DNA from: Streptococcus infantis
GTDB lineage: Bacteria; Bacillota; Bacilli; Lactobacillales; Streptococcaceae
Reading direction: 5' to 3'
Length of the DNA stretch: 64,000 nucleotides
Assembly (NCBI RefSeq): GCF_000963255.1
Contig: NZ_JYOV01000010.1
Span: 1 to 64,000 of the forward strand
Shown: positions 61,458-64,000 of the stretch, piece after piece
How positions within the stretch are numbered: position 1 is the stretch's first letter
How the letters are laid out: each line of letters opens with the position of its first letter
The notes under the pieces: model-generated
What the model saw: the letters and a program-made list of their open reading frames with translations, nothing else
The model's database searches: none
What the model was told of the DNA's origin: nothing
Position numbers and translations under genes: made by a program

Positions 61458-61958
61458 TCATTTTTCTTTGCAGCAAATAATGTATGCTTTGATGAAATCA
61501 CTACCCACGACAATGGTTAACGGAACACTCAAAACAACTTCATCAGTTTTGTCATTCTCATACTCTTGTCTTTCTTCAGGAGAGTATAGGTGCATAGCTA
61601 TTGAATAGGTGTTCCCAGCCTCCAAGTCAAGATCCATACTGATATTTTCTGATTTGATATTGATCGTTTTGTTCAATCGAGTCTCAGTCGTTTTATAAAC
61701 GCCCTCGATTGTATATCTCCCTGGAACTAAAGCAACTACCTTTTCTAGGTTTTCTCCAGTTATTGGATTAAAGTCAGCAAGATTCCGTCCATTAATTTTA
61801 GTTTTTGAACAGTATAAATGAACAATAGCTTTATCACTATTATCACTAACAAAGCTAACAGCTTTTTTCTTTCTATTGCTATATACAATCATAAATCCAA
61901 CAAAAAGCAAGAGCCAAAGGACAAGAAAAAATACAATAATATAAGTTGAGTTCATCAT
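61458..61958 (-). CDS. Single-pass membrane protein, unknown
   Basis: 166 residues: one N-terminal membrane segment (IIVFFLVLWLLLFVGFMIVY, residues 7-26), a short basic stretch (SNRKKKAVSF), then a beta-rich domain (IVHLYCSKTKINGRNLADFN, LVPGRYTIEGVYKTTETRLN, NTYSIAMHLYSPEE). The domain is probably outside or facing the cytoplasm by the positive-inside rule. No family recognised. RBS GGAG before ATG ATG. Confidence 0.68.
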   Translation of the reverse strand: MMNSTYIIVFFLVLWLLLFVGFMIVYSNRKKKAVSFVSDNSDKAIVHLYCSKTKINGRNLADFNPITGENLEKVVALVPGRYTIEGVYKTTETRLNKTINIKSENISMDLDLEAGNTYSIAMHLYSPEERQEYENDKTDEVVLSVPLTIVVGSDFIKAYIICCKEK

Positions 61959-62172
61959 ATATCTCCTATATTTTCTTTACTTTTTAACTACATTATAGCA
62001 CCAATCATTGAACAAAGCAAAAAGATATACTAAATGCAAGTAATTGTTTTGCTTCTTCTCTTTCAACTCCTCTTTGTCACCTTTAAATAGCTGTTTTCAC
62101 AAGCATTTTTATTTATATTAAGTAAACGAGATCACTAGAATAAATCTTTTATCAATAATCTTTATAAAGCGC

Positions 62173-62203
62173 TTGCTCATGACCTTACGTCATGATGTAT
62201 AAT
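62173..62203 (+). promoter_or_regulatory. MerR-type promoter with 19-bp spacer and dyad
   Basis: TTGCTC (62173-62178), a 19-bp spacer and TATAAT (62198-62203). The spacer contains CATGAC-CTTAC-GTCATG (62178-62194), a dyad of the kind bound by drug-sensing MerR regulators. The long spacer is the hallmark of MerR-activated promoters, so the operon is probably switched on when the regulator binds its ligand. Confidence 0.85.
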
Positions 62204-62221
62204 ATATATTAGGAGGTGAGA

Positions 62222-63019
62222 ATGATGGCAAAATTCAGAGCAATTCCAGAAGGTTTTATGACAGTTGGGGAAGTCGCAAAGAAAATGGGAGTTACAGTCC
62301 GTACTCTACAATACTACGATAAAGAAGAATTGCTTTCCCCATCAGCAGAAAGTGAGGGAGGACGTAGACTTTATACTGATAAAGATCTAATCATGCTTCA
62401 TCAGATTATATCCTTGAAATCACTTGGTTTTTCTCTCAAGGACATAAAGGGGCGTTTGAACTCTTTGAAAACTCCAGCTGAAGTTGCAAATGCTCTTACA
62501 GAGCAAGCAGATGATATTCGCCAAAAAATAGCACAACTTCAGACTTCATTATCAGAAATAGAGCAGTTAAAAGTTGAAGTTTTACAAATACAGACGGTTG
62601 ACTTTAAAAAGTATGCAGATATTATTGTCAATCTACAGATGAAGAATGACTCCTACTCTCTCATTAAAAGCTTTGATGATGATACGCTCGACCAGATACG
62701 CAGTCGATTTGACAAGAAAAGTGGACAAGATTTTATGGATAGGTTGAACCGTGTAAGTGATCAAATCGTGGAGCTTCAGAAAGAAAATGTACCAGCTGAA
62801 AGCGAACAATGCCAACAGGTTGTACAAGAATACTGGACCTTGATCACGGAGTTTACAAATGGAGATATGACTATGCTTCCGAAGTTGATGGAAGTCGGTA
62901 ATATTGACACCGCTACTAACGCTTGGGAGGAAAAGCAAAAAATCGTTAACTCATATTTAGAGCCCGCTTTGCAAGTTTATTTTTCAAGACTTGGAACCAA
63001 TCCCTTTGAGGAGGTGTAG
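62222..63019 (+). CDS. MerR-family transcriptional regulator
   Basis: About 265 residues. The N-terminal MerR domain (FMTVGEVAKKMGVTVRTLQYYDKEELLSPSAESEGGRRLYTDKDL) is followed by a coiled-coil dimer helix (RQKIAQLQTSLSEIEQLKVEVLQIQ) and a C-terminal helical domain of about 140 residues like the TipAS ligand domains. RBS AGGAGG; either ATG 62222 or 62225 can start it. It lies 2 bp before the ABC ATPase gene, and the promoter just upstream has its expected binding dyad. Confidence 0.9.
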   Translation: MMAKFRAIPEGFMTVGEVAKKMGVTVRTLQYYDKEELLSPSAESEGGRRLYTDKDLIMLHQIISLKSLGFSLKDIKGRLNSLKTPAEVANALTEQADDIRQKIAQLQTSLSEIEQLKVEVLQIQTVDFKKYADIIVNLQMKNDSYSLIKSFDDDTLDQIRSRFDKKSGQDFMDRLNRVSDQIVELQKENVPAESEQCQQVVQEYWTLITEFTNGDMTMLPKLMEVGNIDTATNAWEEKQKIVNSYLEPALQVYFSRLGTNPFEEV

Positions 63020-63021
63020 GC

Positions 63022-63828
63022 ATGAAATACGCAATAGAGGTTCGTGGATTAGAGAAAAAATACGGAAGTAAGATGGTCCTAAAAGGTCTTGATCTTCAAA
63101 TCGAAAAAGGAGAAATATCTGCTCTGCTCGGTGTGAACGGAGCTGGTAAAACAACAACGCTTGAATGTATTGAAGGTCTGAGAAAATATGATGGAGGCAC
63201 TGTTATTGTAAACGGCAAAATGGGAATTCAACTGCAGTCATCTTCTTTGCCAGCTCATATCAAACCTATGGAGGCGATAAAGCTCTTTGCAAAATGGAAT
63301 CAGACAAGCATTGATAATGCCATGCTGAAGGCTCTTGGAATAAAAGAAATTGAGAAATCACAATATCTGCAATTATCCACAGGACAAAAAAGAAGACTAC
63401 ATCTCGCCCTTGCTCTTATCGGAAATCCCGATATTATTTTCCTCGATGAACCGACAGCGGGACTTGATGTTGAAGCAAGACTAGCCCTCCACGAACAAAT
63501 ACGGAATCTCAAATCACAAGGGAAAACAATCGTTTTGGCAAGTCATGATATGGCTGAAGTTGAGGCCTTATGTGACCGCATTGCTATCTTGAACAGTGGA
63601 AAGATTGTCTTTTATGGCACTCCTTCAGAACTGACAGACAAGGTTGGAAGAAGATATTATATCCATTTGAAGACTCAAGAATCAGAGAAGTATTTTGAAA
63701 CGACCAATATTGAGGATACCTTAATTTCATTATTGAATGAATGTAAGCAGAAAAAAATTCAGATATTGGATATTAAGGTTGATCGTGGCAGCTTGGAACA
63801 GCATTTCATAAAAATGGCAAGGAGGTAA
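63022..63828 (+). CDS. ABC transporter ATP-binding protein (drug-exporter type)
   Basis: 268 residues. Walker A LGVNGAGKTTTLECIEG near 36, signature LSTGQKRRLHLALAL near 117, Walker B IIFLDEPTAGLDVEA near 141, switch His in LASHDMAEVE. The size and C-terminal extension match the ATPases of CcmA/NatA-type drug exporters. It is followed by a permease gene with GGAGG 8 nt before its ATG. Confidence 0.93.
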   Translation: MKYAIEVRGLEKKYGSKMVLKGLDLQIEKGEISALLGVNGAGKTTTLECIEGLRKYDGGTVIVNGKMGIQLQSSSLPAHIKPMEAIKLFAKWNQTSIDNAMLKALGIKEIEKSQYLQLSTGQKRRLHLALALIGNPDIIFLDEPTAGLDVEARLALHEQIRNLKSQGKTIVLASHDMAEVEALCDRIAILNSGKIVFYGTPSELTDKVGRRYYIHLKTQESEKYFETTNIEDTLISLLNECKQKKIQILDIKVDRGSLEQHFIKMARR

Positions 63829-63833
63829 TCAGA

Positions 63834-64000
63834 ATGAACTCTTATTTATATAGTCTAGTATTACAGTGGAAATTAGATATACGAAGCAAATCTCTCTTGG
63901 TTACTTTCTATATTGTACCGCTTATTTTCTTTCTCATCATGGGTGGTATTTTTACTTCTGTTATGCCTGAAATGGGAAGTACGCTCATACAATCTATGAT
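63834..64000 (+). CDS. ABC transporter permease, truncated by the window end
   Basis: Partial: 55 residues, MNSYLYSLVLQWKLDIRSKS then a membrane segment LLVTFYIVPLIFFLIMGGIF. It is the start of the ABC-2-type permease of the MerR-controlled exporter; the rest lies beyond the window. Confidence 0.85.
   Translation, partial: MNSYLYSLVLQWKLDIRSKSLLVTFYIVPLIFFLIMGGIFTSVMPEMGSTLIQSM

Noticed and set aside
47045-61958. Type VII secretion locus with LXG toxins
   Set aside because: No WXG100, EssC-like or LXG protein is encoded; only immunity-like and hypothetical genes.
1-64000. tRNA, rRNA genes and CRISPR arrays
   Set aside because: No cloverleaf, ribosomal RNA core or spaced direct-repeat array was seen on either strand.

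Overview
The window looks like chromosomal DNA of a Mitis-group Streptococcus (close to S. pneumoniae, S. mitis, S. oralis or S. infantis). The evidence is low G+C content, AGGAGG-type ribosome sites, TTGACA-17-TAAAAT promoters, a BOX interspersed repeat, and gene blocks familiar from pneumococcus: the lipoylated 2-oxoacid dehydrogenase operon, relQ-nadK-pseudouridine synthase-pta, the prs paralogue-NifS-rex block, and the agmatine/spermidine operon. As I recall the pneumococcal map these blocks are not adjacent in this order there, so the strain is probably another Mitis-group species or is rearranged.

Layout. 1-1.5 kb: an IS4-family insertion sequence with a frameshifted transposase. 1.5-7.9 kb: pdhA-pdhB-pdhC-pdhD-lplA, a self-contained dehydrogenase and lipoate-ligase operon in which the lipoyl domain sits on E3 and not on E2; about 550 bp of hairpin-forming repeats lie between pdhB and pdhC. 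8-16.2 kb: MATE exporter, pyrC, mutX, ung, a DUF4259-like gene stopped by an in-frame TAA, a lipoprotein, a YjjG-like phosphatase and a RelB/RelE-type toxin-antitoxin pair. 16.3-27.5 kb: alarmone, NAD, acetyl-phosphate, PRPP and sulfur genes, Rex, RadC, an OAH sulfhydrylase and a VIT/CCC1 transporter. 27.5-33 kb: a decay-rich stretch (BOX element, IS and gene remnants, a broken BceA-like ATPase) surrounding an apparently intact lactococcin-972-type bacteriocin locus with its membrane protein, ABC ATPase and a 13-codon leader ORF. 33-39 kb: PspC, SprT, Tex, a two-gene permease system with a 43-residue leader gene, and a decayed Doc toxin beside an intact AbrB-like antitoxin.

39-46.5 kb: the polyamine operon (decarboxylase, speE, carboxynorspermidine dehydrogenase, nspC, aguA, aguB), which can make putrescine from agmatine and spermidine by two routes. 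It is preceded by a roughly 330-nt, hairpin-rich leader with its own promoter and a strong intrinsic terminator. I cannot assign this RNA to any class I know, and I regard it as the best candidate for something undescribed.

47-62 kb: an accessory island of about 20 mostly small, acidic, single-domain proteins, nearly all on the minus strand. Several belong to families that occur as immunity proteins of polymorphic toxin systems (DUF1877, DUF4261, CbrC/UPF0167, DUF4259-like, possibly an NTF2 fold), mixed with lipoproteins, two paralogous membrane proteins, an aminoglycoside-phosphotransferase-like kinase and a peptidase E. No toxin gene is visible, so it reads as an orphan immunity or stress-tolerance array. 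62.2 kb to the end: a MerR regulator with a textbook 19-bp-spacer promoter, driving an ABC exporter that runs off the window.

No rRNA, tRNA or CRISPR array was seen. All family assignments were made by reading motifs, without database searches.
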